Notes: generated by a model not told the origin, from the sequence alone. A stretch of 64,000 bases of DNA from Bacillota bacterium (GCA_030706015.1 JAUZPI010000006.1:1-64000); one strand, 5' to 3'. Positions 36,085-44,030 are shown, counted from the first letter of the stretch. A program made the numbers and translations.

Positions 36085-37149
36085 ATGAAGAATGTTGCAT
36101 TATATCCATTCAACAAAATATCACAAGGATTAATAAGATTTAGAGATTTACTAGATTTTGAAATTACAGCTGTTATTGATTTTGCATTTAATATTGGTGA
36201 AGATGTAGGAGAAGTAATAAATGGCAATCCTATAGGAATAAGCGTTGTTGATAACATTGATAATGCGTTAAAAGATGTTGATACATTAATTTTAAACGAT
36301 GGTGGAGCACCAATTCATCATTTTGCGGATATCTATAGCAAATATAATTTACAAGAAAAGTGGAAGGAGGTTTTAAAAAGGGCAAATGATCTTGGTATTA
36401 AAATAATAAGTACACATGAAATAACTAATCCAGATTTATCAAGATGGATTAGAGATAACAATATAAATTTACACACATTTACTAAAACCAAGGAACAAGT
36501 AGTGGAGTATATTGAGAATACAAAAAACATAGAGACAACAAATAATGCAAAAAAGATAGGTATATATGGTACAAGATCATGCATTGGGAAGTTTACAGCT
36601 CAAATGTATTTGTTAAGGGCATTAAAAGAAAGAGGACTAAAAGCCAGTGCATTAATTACAGAGCCTACAGCAGAATTGTTTAATCAATATGATGTTGACC
36701 CAATTAGATACTTGGGGATTTTGGGAGATCCTATAAAGTATAACCAATATACTAAGGCATTAGTTACAAATTGCATAAATGCTGGGAATGAGTATATAGT
36801 AATGGCTTCTCAACAGGGGTTAGCATACAATGGCAGAGATAATATTTATGGTAATCTTATGAGATTATCAAACATGGTTGAATTTAATCCAGATATAATT
36901 TTACTTATTGTGGGATTTGATGATGACGCAGCAATAAAGGATTGTTTAGATATGATTAGGATTTATTGCGAGGGTAAAAAACCAATAGCTTTCTTACTGC
37001 CTGACAAGATTGAAGTAGGTTACGGTACATACAAGGCAAAAACAAAGGAGGAAATTCAAATAAGAAAAGAACAGTTATTGCAAAGATTTGATGTAGATAA
37101 GGTAGAGAATATTAATTGCATTGAAAATATAATAGAATTAATAAAGTAG
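36085..37149 (+). CDS. DUF1611 family P-loop protein, copy B, closes the NRPS locus
   Basis: A 354-residue paralog of the protein at 17912, the same length and alignable end to end (KNVALYPFNKISQGLIRFRD against KKAAVYPFDKITRGLVKFRD; roughly half identical by eye). The P-loop is GTRSCIGKFTAQ, followed by ALITEPTAELFNQYDVD. The segment aligned with ADQQSITSHYF of copy A is ASQQGLAYNGRD here, so the presumed substrate side differs most. GGGGG precedes the ATG. The two copies bracket the synthetases and exporter, which suggests two related steps on the peptide or its D-Glu, or on two acceptor molecules (inference). Terminator hairpins follow within 330 bases. Confidence 0.82.
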   Translation: MKNVALYPFNKISQGLIRFRDLLDFEITAVIDFAFNIGEDVGEVINGNPIGISVVDNIDNALKDVDTLILNDGGAPIHHFADIYSKYNLQEKWKEVLKRANDLGIKIISTHEITNPDLSRWIRDNNINLHTFTKTKEQVVEYIENTKNIETTNNAKKIGIYGTRSCIGKFTAQMYLLRALKERGLKASALITEPTAELFNQYDVDPIRYLGILGDPIKYNQYTKALVTNCINAGNEYIVMASQQGLAYNGRDNIYGNLMRLSNMVEFNPDIILLIVGFDDDAAIKDCLDMIRIYCEGKKPIAFLLPDKIEVGYGTYKAKTKEEIQIRKEQLLQRFDVDKVENINCIENIIELIK

Positions 37150-37209
37150 ATTGACAGCTTTAACCATAAGTGTTATCTTGGTTTATATACAAGTTAATGT
37201 AAATATATT

Positions 37210-37398
37210 TTGAAAGGAAGATTATTATGTAATTGCGTATGTTCAAAGGTTGGTCTTATTAATGAGAGTAACCATTTATACCAGTTTGGTATAGGTAATA
37301 AAAGAGTAAGAATAGGTATTCATCTTTTTAGAAATTTAGTGAGATGGACCTGTTTTGTTATGCTCTTTTATGGAATGAACATACTTTTAATAGCATAA
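37210..37398 (+). CDS. Possible small membrane protein, uncertain
   Basis: A 62-codon frame beginning with TTG. It has a Cys-rich start (CNCVC), a basic middle (GNKRVRIGIHLFRNLVRW) and a hydrophobic end (TCFVMLFYGMNILLIA). The only good ribosome site (AAAGGAAG) points to an ATG at 37227 that is followed at once by TAA in its own frame, so the gene may be broken or not a gene. No family is recognised. It sits between the NRPS locus and two terminator hairpins. Confidence 0.3.
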   Translation: MKGRLLCNCVCSKVGLINESNHLYQFGIGNKRVRIGIHLFRNLVRWTCFVMLFYGMNILLIA

Positions 37399-37405
37399 TA
37401 ATCTT

Positions 37406-37473
37406 CTAAAAAAGAATACCTCTTTTTTAGTTTATTTGTGCTGTGGAAAGTTTTGTTTCACAGTTTTTTATTT
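37406..37473 (+). terminator. Two successive hairpin terminators closing the NRPS region
   Basis: CTAAAAAAG (37406-37414) pairs with CTTTTTTAG (37422-37430). CTGTGGAAA (37441-37449) pairs with TTTCACAG (37456-37463) with one bulge, followed by TTTTTTATTTT. Confidence 0.75.
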
Positions 37474-37497
37474 TGTTAAGGAAAAGAGGTAATGAAT

Positions 37498-38301
37498 ATG
37501 AATAAATTATTTAAATATCCTAGAACTCGCCATATTGAAGGCTCAAGGCTTCAGAGTGGTGATGAGGATTTAAAAAGTGTTAAATTTGAATACTTAAAAG
37601 GAAAATATTTAGTGATAGAGGAAAAGGTGGATGGAGCAAACTGCGGCATTAGCTTCGATAAAGAGGGCAATATGTTTTTGCAGAGCAGGGGTCATTATTT
37701 AAATGGCGGCTATGGTGAAAAGCAATTTTCATTATTTAAGACTTGGGCTAATTGCTATAGATATGCTCTAAATTCATTATTAGGCGATAGATATATATTG
37801 TATGGAGAATGGCTATATGCTAAACATACAGTATTTTATGATGAGCTAACTCATTATTTTATGGAATTTGATATATTTGATAAGCTTCAAAATAAATTTT
37901 TAAGCACAAGCAGGAGGAGACAGCTGCTAAAGGATTATGATTTTATTGTTTCTGTATTAGTGCTTTTTGAAGGTAAGTTAAATTCTTTGAAAGAGCTAAC
38001 ATCGCTCTTAGGTAAGTCTAATTTTAAATCCTTAAGAGGAGAAGAGGTTCTAAAACTCAGTTGTGAGGAATTAAACTTGTCCTTTGAGCTAGCAAAAAAG
38101 CAAACTGATATAACAGATTTAATGGAAGGTTTATATATTAAGCTAGAGGATGAAGATCAGGTTATAGATAGATTCAAATATGTACGAAGTTCTTTTCTGA
38201 ATACTATTTTGGATTCTGAAACCCATTGGATTAACAGGCCTATTATACCTAATAAATTAAAAGAAGGTATTGACATATTTTCCTCCAAGGGAGGGAGATA
38301 G
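37498..38301 (+). CDS. RNA ligase family protein (T4 Rnl2-like nucleotidyltransferase)
   Basis: About 267 residues with the ligase motifs in order: motif I EEKVDGANCGISF (AMP-accepting Lys), Ia-like 'MFLQSRGHYLNGG', motif III YILYGEWLYAKHTVFYD, motif IV EGLYIKLED, and motif V DRFKYVRSSF. It is a compact ATP-dependent RNA ligase that would seal 3'-OH/5'-phosphate ends. The ATG at 37498 has GAAAAGAGGT 8 bases upstream and is preferred to 37492. One base separates its stop from the GTG of the HD-kinase gene, so translation is coupled. The pair therefore holds end-healing and sealing in two proteins. Confidence 0.88.
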   Translation: MNKLFKYPRTRHIEGSRLQSGDEDLKSVKFEYLKGKYLVIEEKVDGANCGISFDKEGNMFLQSRGHYLNGGYGEKQFSLFKTWANCYRYALNSLLGDRYILYGEWLYAKHTVFYDELTHYFMEFDIFDKLQNKFLSTSRRRQLLKDYDFIVSVLVLFEGKLNSLKELTSLLGKSNFKSLRGEEVLKLSCEELNLSFELAKKQTDITDLMEGLYIKLEDEDQVIDRFKYVRSSFLNTILDSETHWINRPIIPNKLKEGIDIFSSKGGR

Positions 38302-38302
38302 A

Positions 38303-39430
38303 GTGAGTACTAGCATTGTAACTTATATTATAGATAGGGAATTCCATTTCGCTGAAATAGTTAAGGAGTTTGCAGTAATAAACCAGCTTATGAAGGTAGA
38401 GCAAAATCCTAAATATCATAGAGAGGGCAATGTATATATCCACACTAAAAAAGTTTGTGAAGAGCTAATGAAATTTAACCAGTGGCATGGGCTAAGTGAA
38501 GAGGATAAGGCAGTCTTATTTTTATCCGCACTGTTTCATGATATGGGTAAATTAACCTGTACTAAAATTGAAGATAATGAAATAGTATCTCCAAAACATG
38601 CAGTAAAGGGCGCTAAGGAATTTAGAAAATTATTTTATAGAGAGTACTCAGAAAAGTTTTCTATCAGCTTTCAATTAAGAGAAAGAATAGCTCAGTTAAT
38701 AAAGTATCATGGACTGCCATTATTTTTTATGGAACGTGAGGATATGGACTTTGAACTAATAAGAGCTGCAGAAAGCGTGGATATGAAATTATTATATCTT
38801 CTTTCCAAGGCAGATTTGTTGGGAAGAGAATGTGATGATAAAGAAGAACTTCTAAATAATGTAGAGTTCTTTAAAGAATACTCAAAGGAATTAGGCTGTT
38901 ATTATTCACCAAAGAAATTCTCCAGCAGCTATACAAGATTTTTGTACTTTAACAAGAGAAATATATGGCATGGTGATAAGGTTTTTGACACTACAAGCTT
39001 TCAGGTTATAATTATGGCAGGACTACCCTTAGCGGGAAAAGACACTTATATTGAAGAAAATTTAAAGGGTATGGCTGTAATTTCACTGGATAATATTAGA
39101 GCAGAATTTAATATATCACCTAAGGATGGCTCTGCTAAGGTAGCTGCTATTGCGAGAGAGAGAGCCAAGGAATTCCTAAGAAAAAAGCAGTCTTTTGTAT
39201 GGAATGCTACAAATATTGTAAAGGACACAAGGTCAAGTCTATGCAGCCTTTTTTCAGCCTATGGTGCAAGGGTAAGGTTTATATATATTGAGGCGCCATA
39301 CAATGAATTGATTACTAGAAATAAGGTAAGGGAAAGGGTCGTATCAGAAAAAATCATTAATACCATGATTAACAGATTTGATATGTTGGAAGCCTGGGAA
39401 GGCTATGAAACGGATTATTATATCCAATAA
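38303..39430 (+). CDS. HD-domain phosphohydrolase fused to a polynucleotide-kinase-type P-loop domain
   Basis: A 375-residue, two-domain protein. The N-terminal HD domain has the metal ligands in YIHTKKV, FHDMGK, SPKHAVKGA and IKYHGLP, and would remove 2',3'-cyclic or 3'-phosphates. The C-terminal domain has P-loop AGLPLAGKDTYI, VISLDNIRAEF and the lid NATNIVKDTR, as in T4-type 5'-kinases. With the ligase encoded just before, this makes a heal-and-seal RNA repair set. A GTG start at 38303 is chosen: GGGAGGGA lies 6 bases upstream, and a start at 38270 would overlap the ligase gene by 32 bases. The reaction of each domain is inferred from motifs. Confidence 0.87.
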   Translation: MSTSIVTYIIDREFHFAEIVKEFAVINQLMKVEQNPKYHREGNVYIHTKKVCEELMKFNQWHGLSEEDKAVLFLSALFHDMGKLTCTKIEDNEIVSPKHAVKGAKEFRKLFYREYSEKFSISFQLRERIAQLIKYHGLPLFFMEREDMDFELIRAAESVDMKLLYLLSKADLLGRECDDKEELLNNVEFFKEYSKELGCYYSPKKFSSSYTRFLYFNKRNIWHGDKVFDTTSFQVIIMAGLPLAGKDTYIEENLKGMAVISLDNIRAEFNISPKDGSAKVAAIARERAKEFLRKKQSFVWNATNIVKDTRSSLCSLFSAYGARVRFIYIEAPYNELITRNKVRERVVSEKIINTMINRFDMLEAWEGYETDYYIQ

Positions 39431-39453
39431 ATTTAAGGAACTGAGGGAAAATA

Positions 39454-40587
39454 GTGAAAATTGTTGTAGCACCAGATTCATTTAAAGGAAGTTTATCAGC
39501 AAAACAGGTGGCAGATGCACTTGAAAAAGGTATAAAGAAGGTAGATGCAGCTATAGAAGTAGTGAAGGTTCCTATGGCAGATGGGGGAGAGGGGACAGTC
39601 CAGTCATTAGTGGATGCAGCTAGTGGAAAGCTAATTCCCCTTAAGGTAATGGATCCTCTAATGAGAGAAATAGATTCTTTCTATGGAATTTTAGGAGACG
39701 GAAGCACTGCGGTTATAGAAATGGCTGCAGCTTCGGGACTTCCTCTGCTTAAAGCTGAGGAGAGAAACCCATGGAAAACAACTACTTATGGAACGGGACA
39801 ATTAATTAAGCATGCTTTAGATATGGGCTGCAGAAACATAATTTTGGGTATCGGCGGAAGTGCTACTAATGATGGGGGTTGTGGTATGGCTGCAGCATTA
39901 GGAGTAAAATTTCTAGATAAAGCGGGTAATGAAATTAGCCTAGGAGGAGGCAGCCTTAGCTTAATTCATTACATTGACATAAGTGAACTAGATAAGAGAA
40001 TAAAAGAATGCAGTATAGCAGCAGCCTGTGATGTAGATAACCCATTGGTTGGTCCTAAGGGCGCATCTCAAGTTTTTGGACCACAAAAAGGAGCGGATAA
40101 AGATATGGTTTTGGCTCTCGATAAAAATCTCATCCACTATGGAAAAGTAGTTAAAGAAAGCCTGGGAGTATCCATTCTAGATTATCCAGGTTCAGGAGCA
40201 GCAGGGGGACTGGGCGGCGGATTACTTGCCTTTTTAGGTGCAGATCTAAAAAGGGGGGTAGATATTGTAATAGAAGCTGTAAAGTTAGAGGAAAAAATAA
40301 TAGGAGCAGACCTGGTTATAACTGGTGAAGGCATGATTGATTATCAGACCCTTCACGGAAAAACCCCTTATGGTGTAGCATTAGCAGCTTCAAAGCAGGG
40401 GATTCCTGTGATAGCTGTTGCAGGCGGTATAGGAGAGAATATTGAAAGTCTTTATGACCATGGATTTACCAGTATATTTTCTATAGTTGATAAACCAATG
40501 AAACTGGATGATACCATAAAATGTAGTGAAAGGCTGCTAGAAAGCACTGCGGAGAGAATTATTAGAGCAATTAAGATTTCTTTTTAA
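39454..40587 (+). CDS. Glycerate kinase
   Basis: A 377-residue glycerate 2-kinase (GarK/GlxK class). It begins MKIVVAPDSFKGSLSAKQVA and carries VPMADGGEGTVQSLVDA, 'ILGIGGSATNDGGCGMAAALG', 'GPQKGAD', 'GAAGGLGGGLLAFLGA' and LVITGEGMIDYQTLHGKTP, all family blocks, at full length. It starts with GTG, preceded by GAGGGA. It lies only 23 bases after the HD-kinase gene, with no terminator between, so it is probably on the RNA-repair transcript, although a functional link is not evident. It phosphorylates D-glycerate on the way to 2-phosphoglycerate. Confidence 0.96.
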   Translation: MKIVVAPDSFKGSLSAKQVADALEKGIKKVDAAIEVVKVPMADGGEGTVQSLVDAASGKLIPLKVMDPLMREIDSFYGILGDGSTAVIEMAAASGLPLLKAEERNPWKTTTYGTGQLIKHALDMGCRNIILGIGGSATNDGGCGMAAALGVKFLDKAGNEISLGGGSLSLIHYIDISELDKRIKECSIAAACDVDNPLVGPKGASQVFGPQKGADKDMVLALDKNLIHYGKVVKESLGVSILDYPGSGAAGGLGGGLLAFLGADLKRGVDIVIEAVKLEEKIIGADLVITGEGMIDYQTLHGKTPYGVALAASKQGIPVIAVAGGIGENIESLYDHGFTSIFSIVDKPMKLDDTIKCSERLLESTAERIIRAIKISF

Positions 40588-40628
40588 GAGAATAAAATTT
40601 AGAAAAATTCACAATTAATTTTGTTAAA

Positions 40629-40666
40629 AGTACATTCTACATTACGACAGAATGTACTATTTTTTT
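40629..40666 (+). terminator. Intrinsic terminator after glycerate kinase
   Basis: AGTACATTCT (40629-40638) is complementary to AGAATGTACT (40649-40658), followed by ATTTTTTT. Confidence 0.92.
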
Positions 40667-40718
40667 ACATTGTTTTAATGCTAAAATGTAAACTAAATAA
40701 TTATCAAAGGGGGATATT

Positions 40719-40831
40719 ATGGATAAGCCTAGATACATTTCAAAAATTTATTCAAGATAAAAAAAGTAAATAAGGATGACTGTATATATAGATTAAATAC
40801 CAGTATTATTAAAACATTTTCAAAGACGTGA
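40719..40831 (+). other. Short frame-broken reading region with a strong ribosome site
   Basis: AAAGGGGGA precedes an ATG (40719) that gives only MDKPRYISKIYSR and a stop at 40758. A one-base frame change lets it run on as KIKKVNKDDCIYRLNTSIIK and TFSKT to a TGA at 40829. Either a 13-residue leader peptide or a frameshifted small gene. Family unknown. Confidence 0.3.
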
Positions 40832-40872
40832 AAAAACTTTTAGATAAACTACTCCAAAAGGAGCGGATAAAA

Positions 40873-41973
40873 ATGAGTAAAAGAAAAGTATATACTATAA
40901 TAACTATAATAATTATTATGTTAGTTAGTTTTAATATTTATATTACAAATTCTAATTCCGAGGGTATAGATAATTTCCATAGTAAGTCTTTAAATAAGAA
41001 GTTTAAAACGAAGATAAAATCAGGTAATCTATCTACTGACTATAATATAGAAGATGCATTAAATGATTTAGATAAGTTTGGATTAAATACTCTGAATGTA
41101 CCAGTGGCAATAAATATAAATAATTTATCTTCAAGCGATATGAATGTGGACAAGGCCAGTGAAGAGAAGGCGATTGAACTAATTAAAATATTAAATGAAA
41201 AAGATATAAACGTTATATTGGAACCCTATCCCTGGATAGATAATGGCAGTAAAGTAGAGACTGATTGGAAGCCAGATAATATGGATGAGTTCTTTGGGAA
41301 TTGGAAATCAAAGGTACTAAAGAAATTAGTTGATGATGTAGCAGTGCCCTATAAGGTAGATGCTATGATTGTAGGTTCAAATTTTGTAAATATGGAATAT
41401 AATGAAGCCTATTGGTGCGACACTATAGATTATCTCCGAAAAGATTATAAAGGACTAATTACTTATAAAACAAATTTTTGGACAACAGCAGTGTGGGAGC
41501 CTAAATTAACAGAAGACTATAAGAAAAAATTAAATAACAAACTGTTTTCAAAGGTAGATTACATATCTATTGCTGCATATTTCGAGCTCACTAACAATAA
41601 CACAAATACAGTAGAAAATCTTGTTAAAGCAATACAAAGTACTCAAATATATGATAGAAAGCAAAATATAAAGAAGGAAATAAAGAACTTCAATACAAAG
41701 TGGAAAAAGCCTGTATTCTTTGGAGAACTGGGTTTTCCGAGAACGGACAAGGCGTCGGTGCATCCCTTTGATGCATATCAACCAGGGGTAAAGGCAAATG
41801 ATATTGAGCAGGCAAACTGTTTTGAAGCTTATAGAAGGGTGTTTGAAAAAGAATCCTGGAATTTAGGTTTTTCAGTATTTGCGGTTGGTGAACATGGTCC
41901 AGATAAACACTACTACCCAAGCGAGCAGAGTACTGCAGTCATTAAAAAGTGGTATGGAAACTCAGAGAATTAA
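40873..41973 (+). CDS. Membrane-anchored GH113-like glycoside hydrolase
   Basis: About 366 residues. The start at 40873 is favoured by AAAGGAGCGG before it and gives a signal anchor VYTIITIIIIMLVSFNIYIT. The rest reads as a TIM barrel: 'DALNDLDKFGLNTLNVPVAIN', 'INVILEPYPWIDNGS', VDAMIVGSNFVNMEYNEAYW with a candidate acid/base Glu, and WKKPVFFGELGFPRTDKA with a candidate nucleophile Glu. The last pattern resembles GH113 beta-mannanases. Family assignment is by eye and moderate; the substrate is uncertain. It is convergent with the rsgI-sigI genes, which in other clostridia control polysaccharide-degrading genes. Confidence 0.65.
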   Translation: MSKRKVYTIITIIIIMLVSFNIYITNSNSEGIDNFHSKSLNKKFKTKIKSGNLSTDYNIEDALNDLDKFGLNTLNVPVAININNLSSSDMNVDKASEEKAIELIKILNEKDINVILEPYPWIDNGSKVETDWKPDNMDEFFGNWKSKVLKKLVDDVAVPYKVDAMIVGSNFVNMEYNEAYWCDTIDYLRKDYKGLITYKTNFWTTAVWEPKLTEDYKKKLNNKLFSKVDYISIAAYFELTNNNTNTVENLVKAIQSTQIYDRKQNIKKEIKNFNTKWKKPVFFGELGFPRTDKASVHPFDAYQPGVKANDIEQANCFEAYRRVFEKESWNLGFSVFAVGEHGPDKHYYPSEQSTAVIKKWYGNSEN

Positions 41974-42012
41974 TGTTAAAGATTGAGGAATAATTTACGA
42001 AGTAACGCAAAA

Positions 42013-42051
42013 GAGCTAGGAGCTGCCTTCCGTATAGGTGGCTCCTAGCTC
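42013..42051. terminator. Bidirectional terminator
   Basis: GAGCTAGGAGC (42013-42023) is perfectly complementary to GCTCCTAGCTC (42041-42051), between convergent genes. Confidence 0.85.
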
Positions 42052-42062
42052 TATAATTACCA

Positions 42063-43004
42063 TTACTTATTATTCTTATGCTTCGAAGGCCCCTTTTTTA
42101 CCTTTCCATTGTCGTTATTGTTGTTACTATTTGCAGCATTAGTATTATTAGTATTATTAGTATTGTTGCTGCTACTGTTACTAGTTTCTATATTATCTTT
42201 ACTATGGTTTTGCGCATTAGTAGGTTGATTTGAAGGAGGTTTAGTTTCGTTACCTTTAGTTTCTTGTTTGTTACTACTACCATTATTCCCCTTGTCATTA
42301 TTAACATTAGTTATGTTATCTTGTTTATTGTTGTTTTCATTATCTTTACTTTGATCATTAATAGCTTTGCTTTCGTTATTTTGAGGGCTTATGTTTTTTG
42401 AAGATTCATTATTAGTATTCTCATTATAAAATTTATCATTAGTTTCTTTTCCATTATTATTTATAGTTGCGTTTATTTTTTGGTCTGCAATAAATTTTTC
42501 AAATTTATCAAGATTTATAGTTTTTTCTGTATTTTTAGAAGATACCTTTACAGTAATTGTCCTTCCTGAAGCAATATAACTATCGTTTATGAACTTATCT
42601 CTTTTAGCTTGATTAATCACTAAAATTAAGGCGTCATCTATCTTTTTATTTTTTAACTTTAGTTGTTTAAGCAGGGTTTCTCCATCACCATTTATAGGAG
42701 TAGCTGTTATTATTCTATCGAAACGATTTGTTTTTAGTTCAATAGAAGGGTTAATATTCACTTGAACTGTTGCCATAGGAGTATTATAAGCGTAAGCACT
42801 TCCTCCAAATAGAAAAATCGCAAATAATGCAACTGCAGCAGCCAAGTGCCTGGTATAGCTAATTTCTTTTTTTACAGTACCAGTATAGGTCTCACCAATC
42901 TTAGGCGCAGGTGTAGAGATTGCAACCTTCACAAATTCTCCAGCACTTGTGGCTAATACAGCTGAGTTTTTTTCAATTTTCATAACTAGGCCTGTTTTAT
43001 TCAT
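42063..43004 (-). CDS. rsgI: RsgI-type membrane anti-sigma-I factor with Asn-rich ectodomain
   Basis: About 313 residues. The N-terminal 50 form the cytoplasmic sigma-binding RsgI_N domain (TGLVMKIEKNSAVLATSAGEF). A single span follows at residues 52-73 (LAAAVALFAIFLFGGSAYAY), then the conserved juxtamembrane ectodomain starting VQVNINPSIELKTN. That segment contains the Asn-Pro (N85-P86) where RsgI proteins are reported to cleave themselves. Residues about 185-313 are low-complexity Asn/Ser/Lys/Thr without a carbohydrate-binding module. The ATG at 43004 (GGTGA 6 bases before) is preferred to the GTG at 43013. It overlaps sigI by eight bases. It would hold SigI inactive until a surface signal. 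Confidence 0.9.
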   Translation of the reverse strand: MNKTGLVMKIEKNSAVLATSAGEFVKVAISTPAPKIGETYTGTVKKEISYTRHLAAAVALFAIFLFGGSAYAYNTPMATVQVNINPSIELKTNRFDRIITATPINGDGETLLKQLKLKNKKIDDALILVINQAKRDKFINDSYIASGRTITVKVSSKNTEKTINLDKFEKFIADQKINATINNNGKETNDKFYNENTNNESSKNISPQNNESKAINDQSKDNENNNKQDNITNVNNDKGNNGSSNKQETKGNETKPPSNQPTNAQNHSKDNIETSNSSSNNTNNTNNTNAANSNNNNDNGKVKKGPSKHKNNK

Positions 43005-43680
43005 ATTTTTCACCTACCTGTATATTGAAATATGATTTTATGTAGGAGTAATCATTACTTGAAAGTATTAATATCAATACAAGAATGTATCTTCTCCATT
43101 TTTCTAAGAACTTTCTATTCGTACCAGTGAGCAAAGTCATTTCCTTTATAGGAAGATTTTTTTTATTACGAATATAATCTACTATATGGTCTTCTCTTGA
43201 GCATTTAAAGGCTACATTAAGCAGTGTATTTCTGGTATCAATATGAGAAGGAGAAGCTTTTACTAAGTCATCAAAGCTTAATTTATATTTTAATAATTCC
43301 TTAGAAAGTAAGGTAATCTCTTCTATTCTGTTTAAATTCTCTTGCTGCTTTTCAAATTCTGTTAGTGCACTTTTAGTATCTATATAATCTATTTTTTCTT
43401 CTTCGTCCTTAAACATTAAGTAAGGAGTATTTATTGACTTTCTAAAGTAATCAATCAAAGCATTTTTTATTAATACCTTAGCATAACTGAGAAATATGCC
43501 CTTGTCTTTACTGAAGGTGTCACAAGCGTTGTTGAAGGCTATCAGTGCTATGCTGAGTTCATCATCATTAACCCAATCTAATTTTCTATTGCAAATCTTA
43601 CAGGCAATACTATAAATAAAGCCTTTATTTTCTTCTATGAATTTATTTCTGTTTTCCATTAGAAGAGGTTTTTTATCCAT
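42997..43680 (-). CDS. sigI: RNA polymerase sigma-I factor
   Basis: A 227-residue SigI-type sigma factor. Region 2 covers 'FIEENKGFIYSIACKICNRK' to 'FLSYAKVLIKNALIDYFRKS', and the distinctive SigI C-terminal domain ends with 'IKEMTLLTGTNRKFLEKWRRYILVLILIL', its HTH. AGGAGGTGG lies 6-10 bases before the ATG. Partner to the overlapping rsgI. In Bacillus SigI answers heat and envelope stress; in cellulolytic clostridia it answers polysaccharides. A probable autoregulated promoter and a matching divergent one lie upstream. Confidence 0.94.
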   Translation of the reverse strand: MDKKPLLMENRNKFIEENKGFIYSIACKICNRKLDWVNDDELSIALIAFNNACDTFSKDKGIFLSYAKVLIKNALIDYFRKSINTPYLMFKDEEEKIDYIDTKSALTEFEKQQENLNRIEEITLLSKELLKYKLSFDDLVKASPSHIDTRNTLLNVAFKCSREDHIVDYIRNKKNLPIKEMTLLTGTNRKFLEKWRRYILVLILILSSNDYSYIKSYFNIQVGEKYE

Positions 43681-43702
43681 AAAGCCACCTCCTAGAACTT
43701 AA

Positions 43703-43731
43703 TACGTATATTATACCGATTTTAAAGGGGT
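43703..43731 (-). promoter_or_regulatory. Candidate SigI-type promoter of sigI-rsgI
   Basis: On the minus strand ACCCC-TT-TAAAA, 13 bases, then CGTATT, lying 23-51 bases before the sigI start codon. ACCCC is the known -35 flavour of SigI promoters; CGTA stands near the CGAA-type -10. The same pattern with the same spacing appears on the opposite strand at 43877. Confidence 0.55.
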
Positions 43732-43791
43732 AATAACATAGAAAATTCTGTTACTTTGGCGGCCTTCGTTATTTTAGGTAAACATAAATAA

Positions 43792-43848
43792 ACCGATTTC
43801 TAACCTTCAGATGGCGTTTTAAACTTCATCTGAAGGTTAGAAATCGGT
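43792..43848. repeat. Perfect 22-bp inverted repeat between divergent promoters
   Basis: The arm 43792-43813 (starting ACCGATTTCTAACCTTC) is the exact reverse complement of 43827-43848, with a 13-base loop. No T-run follows on either strand, so it is not a plain terminator. It could be a small mobile palindrome, a transcript-end structure or a protein site. Confidence 0.9.
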
Positions 43849-43876
43849 AGCCATCGGATAAAATAAATTGACGAGT

Positions 43877-43906
43877 ACCCCCCTAAAAGAAAGATAGCTT
43901 TCGTAT
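43877..43906 (+). promoter_or_regulatory. Candidate SigI-type promoter reading into the small secreted peptide
   Basis: ACCCC-CC-TAAAA, 13 bases, then CGTATA. Element order and spacing are identical to those of the candidate sigI promoter on the other strand. A transcript from here would have about 115 bases of leader before the ATG at 44031; that leader contains a 24-codon open stretch without a start (about 43919-43996), which I cannot assign. Confidence 0.5.
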
Positions 43907-44030
43907 ATTAAAATAGCAAAATTCCAAAGAAAGATACGGCGCTTACTTCAATAGCTAGTGCCATAAATGATCTAGATGAAGAAAAGATATAGATTTAAAT
44001 TAGATATAAATGAAAGGTGGAAGATTAATT

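Noticed and set aside
42100..42200. Short tandem repeat pattern (TTATTAGTA-like) that could look like a repeat array
   Set aside because: It is codon repetition for Asn/Thr in the rsgI tail. Units are too short and irregular for CRISPR or a tandem satellite.
43792..43848. Inverted repeat read as the terminator of an upstream gene
   Set aside because: No T-run on either strand, and both flanking genes are divergent, so neither transcript ends here.
43919..43996. A 24-codon open stretch (PKKDTALTSIASAI...) before the secreted peptide
   Set aside because: No start codon or ribosome site, and too short to assign. Kept only as a note under the promoter.
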